From assembly GCA_020427395.1 (NCBI GenBank), contig JAGQON010000002.1, positions 62,001-126,000 of the forward strand: 64,000 bases of DNA, written 5' to 3'. Source of the stretch: Phycisphaerales bacterium (GTDB lineage Bacteria; Planctomycetota; Phycisphaerae; Phycisphaerales; UBA1924). Shown here piece after piece: positions 55,992-64,000 of the stretch; position 1 is the stretch's first letter, and each line of letters begins with the position of its first letter. Position numbers and translations under genes: made by a program. The notes under the pieces are model-generated. The model did no database searches, was not told the DNA's origin, and was given only the letters and a program-made list of their open reading frames with translations.

Positions 55992-57416
55992 GTGCGAAAG
56001 CTCGTTTCAGCATTCCCAGCCATCGTCGTTCTGATCGTCGCGATCTTTGCGATGATCCTGACGCCGCGTATCGTCGAACGCCTCACACACGCCGAGCAGA
56101 CCGCCAAAATCAAACTCGCCCGGGCGACACTCAACGAGGACGATGTGCTCCGAGCCATCGACCGGGCAACATCCGCAATCGCCCAGATCGTCGAGCCGAG
56201 CGTCGTCCATATTGAGACCGACATCGATATCCGCAGCAACACTTCACCGACGCTCTCAAGCGGCGCGGGATGGATCTACGACACGCAGGGCCACATCGTC
56301 ACCAACGCTCATGTTGTACAGAACGCCAAACGGGTATCGATCGAGTTCTACGACGGACGCGTCAGCCGTGGGCGGGTGATCGGCACCGATGTATACACCG
56401 ACATTGCCGTCATCCGACTCGAGGGAGACGCGATGGTCTTCCCCGCCCAGCGGGCGACGCAGCGTCTGCCTCTGCTCGGCGATCGGATCTACGCCTTTGG
56501 TTCTCCGTTTGGCTTTAAATTCTCCATGTCCGAGGGCATCGTCTCGGGCCTTGGGCGAGAGGCCGCCGGGTCCAATGTCATCGGTGGCTATACCAACTAC
56601 ATCCAGACCGACGCCGCGGTGAATCCGGGCAACTCGGGTGGACCCATCGTCAATACCGATGCGCAGGTCATCGGCATGAATGTCGCGATCGCCACGGCCC
56701 GATCGATCGGGCAGGCACCCGAAGATTCCGGTGCCGACAGCGCGGGGATCTCGTTCGCGATCCCGCTCGGCACCATCGAGCCGATCGTTAGCCAGATCAT
56801 CGAGCACGGCGGTGTCGAGCGCGGCTATCTCGGAATCCGTTTCGATGGGAACCAAACCATCCGGGTCACGACCGCCGAGAATGAGGGCAGGACGCTCAGC
56901 GGGATTATCATCACCGAGGTCGAGGACGACGGTCCCAGTGCCGATTCGGGTTTGCAGCGGGGCGATGTCATCGTCGCGATCGAGGGCTCGCCCGTGATCA
57001 ACGACGAATCGTTGTCATCGCTGATCAGCTCGTCCCGACCGGGCGAGACCATCCGCGTGAGCGTGGTGCGTGACGAGCAGCTTCGCGAGTTCGAGATCAC
57101 CCTGGGCAAGATGAAGGACGAGGTCCTTGCCCGCCGAATCCTTGAGCCCATTATGGTCCAGATGGGCATGCTGCTCGACATCAACGCAGACGAACGCCTT
57201 GTTGTACGCACGATCTGGCCGGGGATGCCCGGGGCGGACGCGGGCTTTGAGCAGGGCGATATCATCGAACGGATCAACGGCAAAGACTACGGCGACTATT
57301 ACAGCTTCTTCGTGCTGCTGGCCGACGAGGGCATCCTGATGGGCGAGCCGATCGAGTTCGTCGTCCGTAACAGTCTCAACGAAACCCGACGGCTCGAACT
57401 CCGACTGCACTGGTGA
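55992..57416 (+). CDS. HtrA/DegP-type serine protease with PDZ domains
   Basis: The 474-residue envelope protease has an N-terminal membrane anchor (about residues 8-24) and a trypsin-like domain with triad His107 (IVTNAHVVQ), Asp137 (YTDIAVIRL) and Ser215 (NPGNSGGPIVN). Two PDZ domains follow: the first begins GYLGIRFDGNQ and contains GLQRGDVIVAIEGSPV; the second contains GADAGFEQGDIIERINGKDY. HtrA proteins degrade or refold misfolded periplasmic proteins. GGAGCG 4 nt before the GTG supports the start. It follows panB by 36 nt on the same strand. Confidence 0.93.
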   Translation: MRKLVSAFPAIVVLIVAIFAMILTPRIVERLTHAEQTAKIKLARATLNEDDVLRAIDRATSAIAQIVEPSVVHIETDIDIRSNTSPTLSSGAGWIYDTQGHIVTNAHVVQNAKRVSIEFYDGRVSRGRVIGTDVYTDIAVIRLEGDAMVFPAQRATQRLPLLGDRIYAFGSPFGFKFSMSEGIVSGLGREAAGSNVIGGYTNYIQTDAAVNPGNSGGPIVNTDAQVIGMNVAIATARSIGQAPEDSGADSAGISFAIPLGTIEPIVSQIIEHGGVERGYLGIRFDGNQTIRVTTAENEGRTLSGIIITEVEDDGPSADSGLQRGDVIVAIEGSPVINDESLSSLISSSRPGETIRVSVVRDEQLREFEITLGKMKDEVLARRILEPIMVQMGMLLDINADERLVVRTIWPGMPGADAGFEQGDIIERINGKDYGDYYSFFVLLADEGILMGEPIEFVVRNSLNETRRLELRLHW

Positions 57417-57425
57417 TCGCAATGC

Positions 57426-57920
57426 TCAGCCGAGTTCCTTGACCGCCGCGAGCACCTCATCGGCGTGCCCGGGTACCTTCACTTTGTCCCATCGCCTCGC
57501 CACCTTGCCGTCCTTATCGATCAGATAGGTCGTTCGATCGATGCCCATGTAAGTCCGCCCATACATCGACTTCTCCACCCAGACGCCGTACTTGGCGCTG
57601 ACCACCGGGTCGGGCTTGCCGTCCTCGTTCTCCCGATCGTCGGCCAGCAGCGGGTACTTGAGTCCTTCCTTCTCGGCAAACTTGCGCTTGCTCTTGGTGG
57701 GCAGGATCGAGATGCCAAACACTGCAGCCCCAGCCTTCTTGAACTTGGTTCCGAGGTCCTGAAAGTCGCAGGCCTCCTGTGTGCAGCCGCTGGTCATGTC
57801 CTTGGGATAGAAGAACAGCACGACCGGTTTGCCCGCGTAATCGCTGAGCTTGTGGACCTGCTCATCCTGATCCTTGAGACTGAACGCGGGTGCCTTTTTT
57901 CCGGTATCGATCTTGGGCAT
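57426..57920 (-). CDS. bcp: Peroxiredoxin of the Bcp/PrxQ type
   Basis: This thiol peroxidase reduces H2O2 and organic peroxides. The 164-residue protein has LFFYPKDMTSGCTQEACDF with the peroxidatic Cys and a second Cys five residues later as the likely resolving Cys, and RTTYLIDKDGKVAR. The region around KSKRKFAEKEGLKYPLLADD is standard for the subfamily. The ATG at 57920 is chosen because GGGAG lies a few bases upstream; longer in-frame starts overlap the divergent SRPBCC gene's promoter. It converges with the HtrA gene, leaving 9 nt. Confidence 0.93.
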   Translation of the reverse strand: MPKIDTGKKAPAFSLKDQDEQVHKLSDYAGKPVVLFFYPKDMTSGCTQEACDFQDLGTKFKKAGAAVFGISILPTKSKRKFAEKEGLKYPLLADDRENEDGKPDPVVSAKYGVWVEKSMYGRTYMGIDRTTYLIDKDGKVARRWDKVKVPGHADEVLAAVKELG

Positions 57921-57952
57921 TGCTGCTCCCATGCACGAAAAGTGCGATGTGG

Positions 57953-57958
57953 TATAGT
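57953..57958 (+). promoter_or_regulatory. Candidate -10 element of a leaderless transcript
   Basis: TATAGT, five of six matches to TATAAT, ends 7 nt before the ATG at 57965 with no SD between. Confidence 0.45.
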
Positions 57959-57964
57959 CCTGCG

Positions 57965-58468
57965 ATGCCTCAATCCTACACACTCAACGAGAAGATCAAC
58001 GCCAGCCCGCGAGATGTTCACGAATGGCTTAGGGACTGGGATCATGTCCGCGCTTGGATGGGACCGTCCCTCATCTCCATCGAGATGCTCTCTGATCACG
58101 CACCCGACGAGCCCATGTGCGCAGGCATGCGCTTCCGCGAGACACGCAAGATGGGGAAGATGAACGCGAAGGCGACAGTTGAGATCCTACGTCACGAGAT
58201 TGACGATCAAGGGGTATTCCGGCATGACGCGGTCTTCGACGATGGCTGCAATCGCATGATGTGCGAGTATGTGTACAAGCCCTCAGGCACGGGTACCGAT
58301 GCGAGCTTCGTAATCTACAACGCCCCCAACAAGTGGTGGACACGCATGTTGGCCGGGGCCTTCGGCTCGATGATGATCAAGATGTGCGCCAAGCACATGA
58401 GCGAGCATCTGAGTGATCTCAAAGTGCTGATCGAGAACCCAGAATCGAAGCCAACTCCAGACGCGTGA
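57965..58468 (+). CDS. SRPBCC (START/Bet v1-like) family protein
   Basis: The 167-residue protein has the polyketide-cyclase/dehydrase layout: an N-terminal strand SYTLNEKINASPRDVHEWL with a Trp-containing helix pair, a seven-stranded beta sheet and a long C-terminal helix (GSMMIKMCAKHMSEHLSDLKVLIE). Such proteins bind hydrophobic ligands; no ligand can be named. It is divergent from bcp, and murD follows 12 nt later on the same strand. The start is supported by the -10-like TATAGT exactly 7 nt upstream. Confidence 0.8.
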   Translation: MPQSYTLNEKINASPRDVHEWLRDWDHVRAWMGPSLISIEMLSDHAPDEPMCAGMRFRETRKMGKMNAKATVEILRHEIDDQGVFRHDAVFDDGCNRMMCEYVYKPSGTGTDASFVIYNAPNKWWTRMLAGAFGSMMIKMCAKHMSEHLSDLKVLIENPESKPTPDA

Positions 58469-58474
58469 TATCAT
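58469..58474 (+). promoter_or_regulatory. Candidate -10 element at murD
   Basis: TATCAT ends 7 nt before the murD ATG. It lies over the stop of the SRPBCC gene, so murD may have its own leaderless transcript. Confidence 0.4.
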
Positions 58475-58480
58475 CTGAAG

Positions 58481-59821
58481 ATGCTTACCCATGACAAACA
58501 GCCCGAGTTCAACGGTTCCCGCGTGCTGGTCATGGGGCTCGGGCGATTCGGAGGCGGGCTCGGCGTCACCCGCTACCTGCTCGGGCAGGGAGCATCTGTC
58601 ATTCTCAATGATCGTGACAGTGCCGAAGCCCTCGCGGATCCACTCGCACAACTCGGCGAGCATCCGATGCTCCGTGTTGAACTTGGCTCGCACGATCCGG
58701 CATTGCTCGATGGTATCGATACGCTGATCGTCAATCCAGCCGTACCGCACCCATGGGATCACCCGTTCGTCGTGGCCGCCCAGCGGCGGGGCATCCGCAT
58801 CACCACCGAGATCGAGATCGCCTACCGGCTGCTCGATTCCCGCAGAGTGATTGCGATCACCGGCTCAGCGGGCAAGAGCACGACGAGCGCCATGACGCAC
58901 CATGCACTCTCACGATGCGGTGTCTCCACCCTGCTCGCGGGCAACATCGGTGGTTCCCTGCTCGACGCCGTAGGGGATCTTGATCCCGACACACATGTCG
59001 TCCTCGAACTCTCCAGCGCCATGATCTATTGGTTGTGGGGTCGCGATTCGCAAGGCCCGATGCCGCCTGCTGTTGCCTGCGTGACCAGCTACGCCCCCAA
59101 CCACATCGACTGGCACCTTGACGAACTGCACTACAAGCGAAGCAAGCAGCGGCTCATTGAGATCCTCTCGAAGGACTCGACGGCGGTCTTTCCCAGCGAA
59201 CTCGAGTCCTGGGCAAGTATCACTTCCGCACCCAAACAAATCGTCGCCGAATCGGATGCCGTCGAAGACTGTGCCATACCCGGGTCGCACAACGCCCGCA
59301 ATGCGGCCTGTGCCATCGCCTGTGCCCAAGCACTACTCCCGGACCTGGTCACCGATGACCTCGCGGCCGCAGTCCGCTCTTTCCCGGGGCTGCCACACCG
59401 GCTCCAGCGATGCGCCGAAAAGGACGGTGTCGTCTACTTCAACGATTCCAAGTCAACAACACCCGGCGCAACCATGCTCGCGGTCAACGCGATGGAATCC
59501 CTTGTTGAGCGAGCCCGCGTCCATCTCATCGCAGGCGGCTACGACAAAAAGTCCGACCTCAGCGAGATCGCCAACCTCGCGCCTCAGCTCGCCGGGCTCT
59601 ACGCCATCGGCACAACGGCCAACTCGATCTGCAGCCGGCCCAACGCCTTCAACTGCGGCACGCTCGATCACGCGATGAGCCGAATACATGAGCGAGTTCG
59701 CGCTGGCGATATCGTTCTGCTCTCGCCGGGCTGCGCCTCATGGGATCAGTTCAACAACTATGAGCAGCGGGGGGAAAGGTTCGTCGAGCTTGCCACGAGC
59801 CGCGTAGGAGCACCGTCATGA
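58481..59821 (+). CDS. murD: UDP-N-acetylmuramoylalanine--D-glutamate ligase
   Basis: MurD adds D-Glu to UDP-MurNAc-Ala in peptidoglycan synthesis. The 446-residue protein has the N-terminal Rossmann GLGRFGGGLGVTRYLL, the ATP loop AITGSAGKSTTSAM, ELSSAMIYWL, SYAPNHIDWHLDELHYKRSK, GSHNARNAACAIACAQ, FNDSKSTTPGATMLAV and LIAGGYDKKSDL, all Mur-ligase motifs. The P-loop has GSAGKST instead of the usual GTNGKST. The YdjY gene begins inside the murD stop (ATGA overlap), so the two are translationally coupled. The presence of murD argues for a peptidoglycan wall in this lineage. Confidence 0.94.
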   Translation: MLTHDKQPEFNGSRVLVMGLGRFGGGLGVTRYLLGQGASVILNDRDSAEALADPLAQLGEHPMLRVELGSHDPALLDGIDTLIVNPAVPHPWDHPFVVAAQRRGIRITTEIEIAYRLLDSRRVIAITGSAGKSTTSAMTHHALSRCGVSTLLAGNIGGSLLDAVGDLDPDTHVVLELSSAMIYWLWGRDSQGPMPPAVACVTSYAPNHIDWHLDELHYKRSKQRLIEILSKDSTAVFPSELESWASITSAPKQIVAESDAVEDCAIPGSHNARNAACAIACAQALLPDLVTDDLAAAVRSFPGLPHRLQRCAEKDGVVYFNDSKSTTPGATMLAVNAMESLVERARVHLIAGGYDKKSDLSEIANLAPQLAGLYAIGTTANSICSRPNAFNCGTLDHAMSRIHERVRAGDIVLLSPGCASWDQFNNYEQRGERFVELATSRVGAPS

Positions 59822-60537
59822 TCACAGCACTCACGCTCACATGCTTGCTGCTGATCCAGCCCGCCGATCCGCAACCCACTGAGCTCCGCGAGCTGCTGCC
59901 TGGCATCCGGATCGGGGAGGGAGTTGTCGAGTTCGAGGGCGAGGTCTGCATCAACGCCCATCACCCCGACACGCCCGATGTGTATCTCGAGATGCTGGTC
60001 ACCGCCCCCGATTCACGCGAGCACGAATCGCTCGTGATGGCCAAGGTCAAACCATCCAACCTGCACGCCGCCCTGCTCGCCGCGGGCTTCGAGTCCGGCG
60101 CACCACTCTCCCGTGACGAAGAAGGCAAGGCGGTCAATGCACATGGCGAATCACTCGTCGTCTCCGTCGCGGTTCTATCCGACACTGACCCGGAGTCCGA
60201 AGCATGGACGCCGATCGTTGATTGGGTGACCCATATCGACAACGCATCAAAGCTCACCGAAAGCGAACAGTGGGATGGGCTGGTCTTCGCCGGCTCGCGT
60301 TTTACAGGTCGTGGTTATGAGGCCGACGGCACCGGCACGCTCATCTCCCTCACTTCGTTTGGTGACGAGGTCATCGCCCCACGCTGGACGCTTTCACACC
60401 ACGCCGAAGTCGACGAGCCAGTCTGGATCGCCAACCGGGACCTGCTCCCCGAGAAGGGCACACGCGTCATGGTCCGCATCCAGGGCGTGCCCGAGTCACA
60501 TGAGCCAGAGCGGGTCGACATCGATGGCGACCCGTGA
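59818..60537 (+). CDS. Exported YdjY-domain protein
   Basis: The 239-residue protein has a short signal peptide (MITALTLTCLLLIQPADP) and a domain typical of planctomycete YdjY-like proteins: IRIGEGVVEFEGEVCINAH, DTPDVYLEMLVTAPDSREHE, SLVMAKVKPSNLHAALLAAG and, later, WDGLVFAGSRFTGRGY. Function is unknown. It overlaps the murD stop by four bases (ATGA), which suggests a cell-wall or envelope link. Its 3' end overlaps the convergent priA gene by 42 bases. Confidence 0.82.
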   Translation: MITALTLTCLLLIQPADPQPTELRELLPGIRIGEGVVEFEGEVCINAHHPDTPDVYLEMLVTAPDSREHESLVMAKVKPSNLHAALLAAGFESGAPLSRDEEGKAVNAHGESLVVSVAVLSDTDPESEAWTPIVDWVTHIDNASKLTESEQWDGLVFAGSRFTGRGYEADGTGTLISLTSFGDEVIAPRWTLSHHAEVDEPVWIANRDLLPEKGTRVMVRIQGVPESHEPERVDIDGDP

Positions 60538-62847
60538 GTCGCTCTTGAGCATCCCCTCGCTGCGGACCTGCTGCAGGGCGTCCTGCATCGGCTTGGGGCT
60601 GGGGCAGAGCATCATGATCTCGAAGCGGTAGAAGTTGGCGATCCGCCCGATCGGGCAGGGCATCGGACCTTGGATCTGCACCCTCGGATCCGCGGCCGCC
60701 CGCAGCGTGTCGACAATCTCTTTCGCCCGCGACTGCCCACGATCGTGCTGCTCGTCGCGAATCACGATCCGCACCATACGAATGAACGGCGGCAGCCCCG
60801 CCCGGTGGCGTGCACCCAGCTCATCGCGGGCGAACCCTTCGTAATCGTGCCTGGCAGCCCGTGTGATGCTCGCAGCACCGGGGTTGAGTGTCTGCACGAT
60901 CACCCGACCCGGCGTGCTCCCTCGCCCGGCGCGACCCGCCACCTGTGAGACGAGCTGGTAGGTCCGCTCCTCGGCCCTGAAGTCCGGCAGGTGCATCGCG
61001 GTGTCCGCGCTGAGGACACCCACAAGCGAGACATTCGGGAAGTCCAACCCCTTCGCGATCATCTGCGTGCCAAGCAGCAGACGCAGCTCACCGGTCCGGA
61101 ACCGATCGAGCACCGAGAAGTAATCGCTCGCCTTGTTCATCGAGTCCGCATCGACCCGCTCGTAGTTCTCCCCAGCCACGAGCCCCAGCGACTCGCCAAA
61201 CCGCAACGCGATCTCGTCTTCGACCCGCTGTGTGCCCGCGCCCAGCTCGATGACCGGCTTGCCCGAGATCGGATCGACCTTGGGGATCAGCTGCTCGCTC
61301 AGGCAGTGATGGCAACGCACAAACCGCTTGCCTCCGCTCTGGCGGACGCTGCCGCGGTGGACCACCATCGTCGTGTCGCACTGCTCACACTCTAGCTTCC
61401 AGCCACTCGCCCGATCGGAGCTGACCACAACCGACGCAAAGCCCCGTCGGTTCAGCAGGAGGATCGCTTGCTGCCCGGCATGAATCGTTTGCTCCAGCGC
61501 GTGTCCCAGCGATCGACCGATCGCGAAGTCCTGGTTGTGCCCGAACGACTTGGGCGCCTTCATCCGCTCATCCGCCAGGGCCATGTTCACGATCTTGACC
61601 TTGGGCATGGTGCCCGAGCCTACCCGTTCTGGCATCGACCACAGCGCGTACCGACCGGACTTGGCGTTATGCCAGCTCTCAAGCGACGGCGTGGCCGACC
61701 CGAGGATCACCGGGCACGATTCCAGATGCCCGCGTTTGACCGCCACATCACGCGCGTTGTAGCGGGGGAGCTGGTCCTGCTTGTACGACCCGTCATGCTC
61801 CTCGTCCACGATGATCACGCCGAGGTCTTCCAGCGGCGCGAAGATCGCTGATCGCGCCCCGATGACGACGCGGGCATCACCAGAGGCCGCGAGCGACCAC
61901 TGCTGGTTCCGTGCGGCCTTGGTCAACCCCGAGTGCAGCACCGCCACACCCGCATCGCGGAAGGTGTTCACGAACCGCCCCGCGGTCTGGGGCGTCAACG
62001 CGATCTCGGGCACGAGCATCAATGCCCGCTGGCCCCTCTCCAGCACGCGGCGGACTAGGTTGATGTAGACCTCGGTCTTGCCTGATCCCGTCACACCATG
62101 CAACACATGCGGCTGAAACGAACCAAAGGTGTTCGAGATCCCCTCGACGACCGCCCGCTGCGTCGCTGTCAGGGTGTGGCTGCCCGAATCGTCCGGGGCG
62201 AGCACATCAAAGAGCTTTGGAGCCTTGATCTCCTCAACCTCGGTTTCCCGAAGGAGCCCCGCAGCGAGCAGGCGGTTGATGCTCGCGACGGATTTCTCTT
62301 CGATCCGAGATGCCAACAATCGCGGCTCGATCGGAAACACGCCGGCATCGATCGCCCGGATCGCTTCCCATGCCCGCCGTGCACCCTTGCTCAGCGATTC
62401 CAGATCCGCAGAGCCGGATTCAGGATCGATCTCCACGGCTTTCTTGCGCCGCCGACCAATATCCGCTTTCACCGCTGCGGGCACCACGCTCGCGAACACC
62501 ATGCCCAGCGGGCACATGTAGTAGACGCTCATCCATTTGGCGAGTTCCACCAGCGACTCAGGGAGCACGGCCGGGGTGTACTGCGAGATGCCCTTCACCT
62601 TGCGCGGGTCGTAGCCATCCAGAAGTTCGGGCCCGCCGACCTCGATCACATAGCCACCGGTGGGGGTGTTGCCGCGTCCGACAGGGGCCATCACCCGCTG
62701 CCCGACCTGGACATGCTCTTCGGCCCCGTAGCTCAGGCCCTCCATCCGATCGATACCGCTCTCCAGCGCCACCCGCGCATAGCGGGGATACACGCAATCG
62801 TGCGTTTCTGTCGGCTCGGATTGGGGAAAGAGGTCCATGGTGTTCAT
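60496..62847 (-). CDS. priA: Primosomal replication-restart helicase PriA
   Basis: PriA reloads the replisome at stalled forks. The ~783-residue protein has the N-terminal 3'-end-binding domain (DCVYPRYARVALESGIDR), Walker A GVTGSGKTEVYINLV, IIVDEEHDGSYKQ, LGSATPSLESW, LLLNRRGF, LGTQMIAKGLDFPNVSLVGV and QVAGRAGRG. The zinc-binding insert is unusual: only CEQC and CHHC remain, four of the usual eight cysteines. The start is 62847 or the second ATG at 62838. Only 15 bases separate it from the divergent carA start. Its 3' end overlaps the YdjY gene. Confidence 0.92.
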   Translation of the reverse strand: MNTMDLFPQSEPTETHDCVYPRYARVALESGIDRMEGLSYGAEEHVQVGQRVMAPVGRGNTPTGGYVIEVGGPELLDGYDPRKVKGISQYTPAVLPESLVELAKWMSVYYMCPLGMVFASVVPAAVKADIGRRRKKAVEIDPESGSADLESLSKGARRAWEAIRAIDAGVFPIEPRLLASRIEEKSVASINRLLAAGLLRETEVEEIKAPKLFDVLAPDDSGSHTLTATQRAVVEGISNTFGSFQPHVLHGVTGSGKTEVYINLVRRVLERGQRALMLVPEIALTPQTAGRFVNTFRDAGVAVLHSGLTKAARNQQWSLAASGDARVVIGARSAIFAPLEDLGVIIVDEEHDGSYKQDQLPRYNARDVAVKRGHLESCPVILGSATPSLESWHNAKSGRYALWSMPERVGSGTMPKVKIVNMALADERMKAPKSFGHNQDFAIGRSLGHALEQTIHAGQQAILLLNRRGFASVVVSSDRASGWKLECEQCDTTMVVHRGSVRQSGGKRFVRCHHCLSEQLIPKVDPISGKPVIELGAGTQRVEDEIALRFGESLGLVAGENYERVDADSMNKASDYFSVLDRFRTGELRLLLGTQMIAKGLDFPNVSLVGVLSADTAMHLPDFRAEERTYQLVSQVAGRAGRGSTPGRVIVQTLNPGAASITRAARHDYEGFARDELGARHRAGLPPFIRMVRIVIRDEQHDRGQSRAKEIVDTLRAAADPRVQIQGPMPCPIGRIANFYRFEIMMLCPSPKPMQDALQQVRSEGMLKSDSRVAIDVDPLWLM

Positions 62848-62851
62848 ACAC

Positions 62852-62857
62852 TGTAAT
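62852..62857 (+). promoter_or_regulatory. Candidate -10 element at carA
   Basis: TGTAAT, five of six matches to TATAAT, ends 6 nt before the carA ATG. No clear -35 or SD was seen. Confidence 0.35.
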
Positions 62858-62862
62858 CCAGC

Positions 62863-64000
62863 ATGAACGAACAAAGCCCATCGACCGTGCAGAAACCCAT
62901 CGCAAGACTCGCCCTTTCCAACGGCCAACTGTTTTCAGGTGTCGCATTCGGTGCCGCTGGGAAGCAGATTGTCTCAACGGGCGAGCTGGTCTTCAACACC
63001 GCGATGTGCGGCTATCAGGAGTCCCTGACGGACCCGTCCTATATGGGGCAGATCCTGATCCAGACCCAGCCGCTCATCGGGAATACCGGTGTGAACCATG
63101 AGGACACAGAGTCGAGAAGGGTTCAGGTGGCTGGCTTCGTGATCCACGAGCTCACCCGTCACCCCTCAAACTACCGCCTGGAGCAGGAACTTAGCGATTA
63201 TCTCAACGACGCCGGGGTGCTCGGGATCGCCGATCTGGATACCCGCGCCCTGACCCGCTCGCTCCGCAGCGGTGGGGTCGTTCAGGCCGTCCTTACAGAT
63301 CGAGAAGATCTCACCGATGAGCAGCTCGTGGAGATGGCCCGCAAGGTCGAGTCCATGAGCGGGCAAAACCTCGCCAGCGTCGCCGGTTCACCGGAAGCAT
63401 GCGATTGGGAAGCGACCCTCGAGGCGTGGGGTGCTGAGACGCTCCCCGCGTTCGATGCCGACGAGGCCCCCAGCGTGCTGCTGTTTGATTTCGGCATCAA
63501 ATCCAATATCGCACGCCACCTGGCCCAGCGTGGGCTCCGGGTGAAGTTGATCCCGCAGAGCACCACCGCCGAGCAGATCAAGGGCATGGTCCAGCAGGGG
63601 CAGGCCCACGGGCTGTTCCTCTCCAACGGCCCGGGTGACCCCGAGGCCGTGCAGGCCGTTGTGGCGACGCTCCGCGAGCTGATCGCGGACCCCGAGCTCT
63701 CGGACCTGCCGATCTACGGCATCTGCCTTGGGCACCAGCTTCTCTGTCTGGCGATCGGGGCCAAGACCTATAAGCTCCCTTTCGGGCACCGCGGAGCCAA
63801 TCAGCCCGTGCATGCCATCGAATCCGGGCGGGTCGAGATCACCAGCCAGAACCACGGATTTGCGGTTGAGCCCGAATCACTCACCCGTGCGGGTGGGGTC
63901 ATTACCCATCTTCATCTCAACGACAACACCGTCGCGGGCTTCCGACATGCGACGCGCCCGATCAAATCGGTCCAGTTTCATCCAGAAGCTTCGCCAGGTC
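62863..64000 (+). CDS. carA: Carbamoyl-phosphate synthase small chain, 3' truncated by window end
   Basis: CarA is the glutamine amidotransferase subunit that feeds ammonia to CarB for arginine and pyrimidine synthesis. The 379 codons present include the N-terminal domain (GYQESLTDPSYMGQI, HPSNYR, LDTRALTRSLR) and the class I GATase domain with FDFGIKSNIAR, LSNGPGDPEAV, the nucleophile Cys288 in YGICLGHQLL and the His in QFHPEASPG at the very edge. The frame is open at base 64000; only the last few residues are missing. It is divergent from priA with a 15-base gap. Confidence 0.95.
   Translation, partial: MNEQSPSTVQKPIARLALSNGQLFSGVAFGAAGKQIVSTGELVFNTAMCGYQESLTDPSYMGQILIQTQPLIGNTGVNHEDTESRRVQVAGFVIHELTRHPSNYRLEQELSDYLNDAGVLGIADLDTRALTRSLRSGGVVQAVLTDREDLTDEQLVEMARKVESMSGQNLASVAGSPEACDWEATLEAWGAETLPAFDADEAPSVLLFDFGIKSNIARHLAQRGLRVKLIPQSTTAEQIKGMVQQGQAHGLFLSNGPGDPEAVQAVVATLRELIADPELSDLPIYGICLGHQLLCLAIGAKTYKLPFGHRGANQPVHAIESGRVEITSQNHGFAVEPESLTRAGGVITHLHLNDNTVAGFRHATRPIKSVQFHPEASPG

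Overview
The window looks like a chromosome segment of a planctomycete-type bacterium, most likely class Phycisphaerae. The evidence is high GC, tightly packed genes, many long low-complexity antisense ORFs, protein families typical of that group (YdjY-domain protein, HEAT-repeat lipoproteins, kinase-like pseudoenzymes, zinc-ribbon membrane proteins), and frequent starts without a Shine-Dalgarno (SD) sequence. MurD, LpxB and Lnt indicate a diderm envelope with peptidoglycan, lipid A and lipoproteins. The taxonomic call is inference; there is no rRNA here.

Layout. 1-6.7 kb: end of an FtsX-type permease, a ClpP/NfeD-like protease with a zinc-ribbon membrane protein, 4-hydroxyphenylpyruvate dioxygenase, an MscS channel and a small conserved protein. 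6.7-9.1 kb: an AT-richer accessory insert with one SIR2-domain gene, bracketed by mirror-image palindromic repeats. 9.1-17.6 kb (minus strand): STAS protein, SMC, UvrB and homogentisate dioxygenase. 17.9-22 kb: pseudokinase, HEAT lipoprotein, TPR protein. 22-27.7 kb: TrpB, MFS transporter, hydrolase, UAP1-like uridylyltransferase and ribulose-phosphate epimerase. 27.8-33.9 kb: inactive histidine-phosphatase homologue, AccD, Lnt, HEAT lipoprotein, coiled-coil membrane protein, small membrane protein and tRNA-Asp. 33.9-44.5 kb: FAD oxidoreductase, CPA antiporter, PP2C-type phosphatase, NadK, Dxs, prenyl synthase, ExbB, PTS IIA and RsmB. 44.6-50.8 kb: histidine kinase, receiver-XRE regulator, LpxB, a possible PD-(D/E)XK protein and an AGCS symporter. 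50.8-64 kb: small membrane proteins, ABC-F ATPase, a circularly permuted D-amino-acid oxidase, PanB, HtrA protease, Bcp, an SRPBCC protein, MurD, a YdjY protein, PriA and the start of CarA.

Functional themes. HppD and HmgA together convert 4-hydroxyphenylpyruvate to maleylacetoacetate. Dxs and the prenyl synthase serve isoprenoid synthesis; MurD, LpxB, Lnt and the UAP1-like enzyme serve the envelope; SMC, UvrB and PriA serve chromosome maintenance.

The most unusual observations are: (i) a D-amino-acid oxidase whose normally C-terminal substrate/FAD segment sits at the N terminus ahead of the Rossmann motif; (ii) the SIR2 gene enclosed by inverted composite repeats whose hairpin shows paired changes; (iii) about a dozen genes with a -10-like hexamer placed 6-8 nt before the start codon, suggesting leaderless mRNAs; (iv) two pseudoenzymes (kinase, histidine phosphatase); and (v) a PriA that has lost exactly one of its two zinc sites. 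All statements are from reading the sequence; no database search was run.
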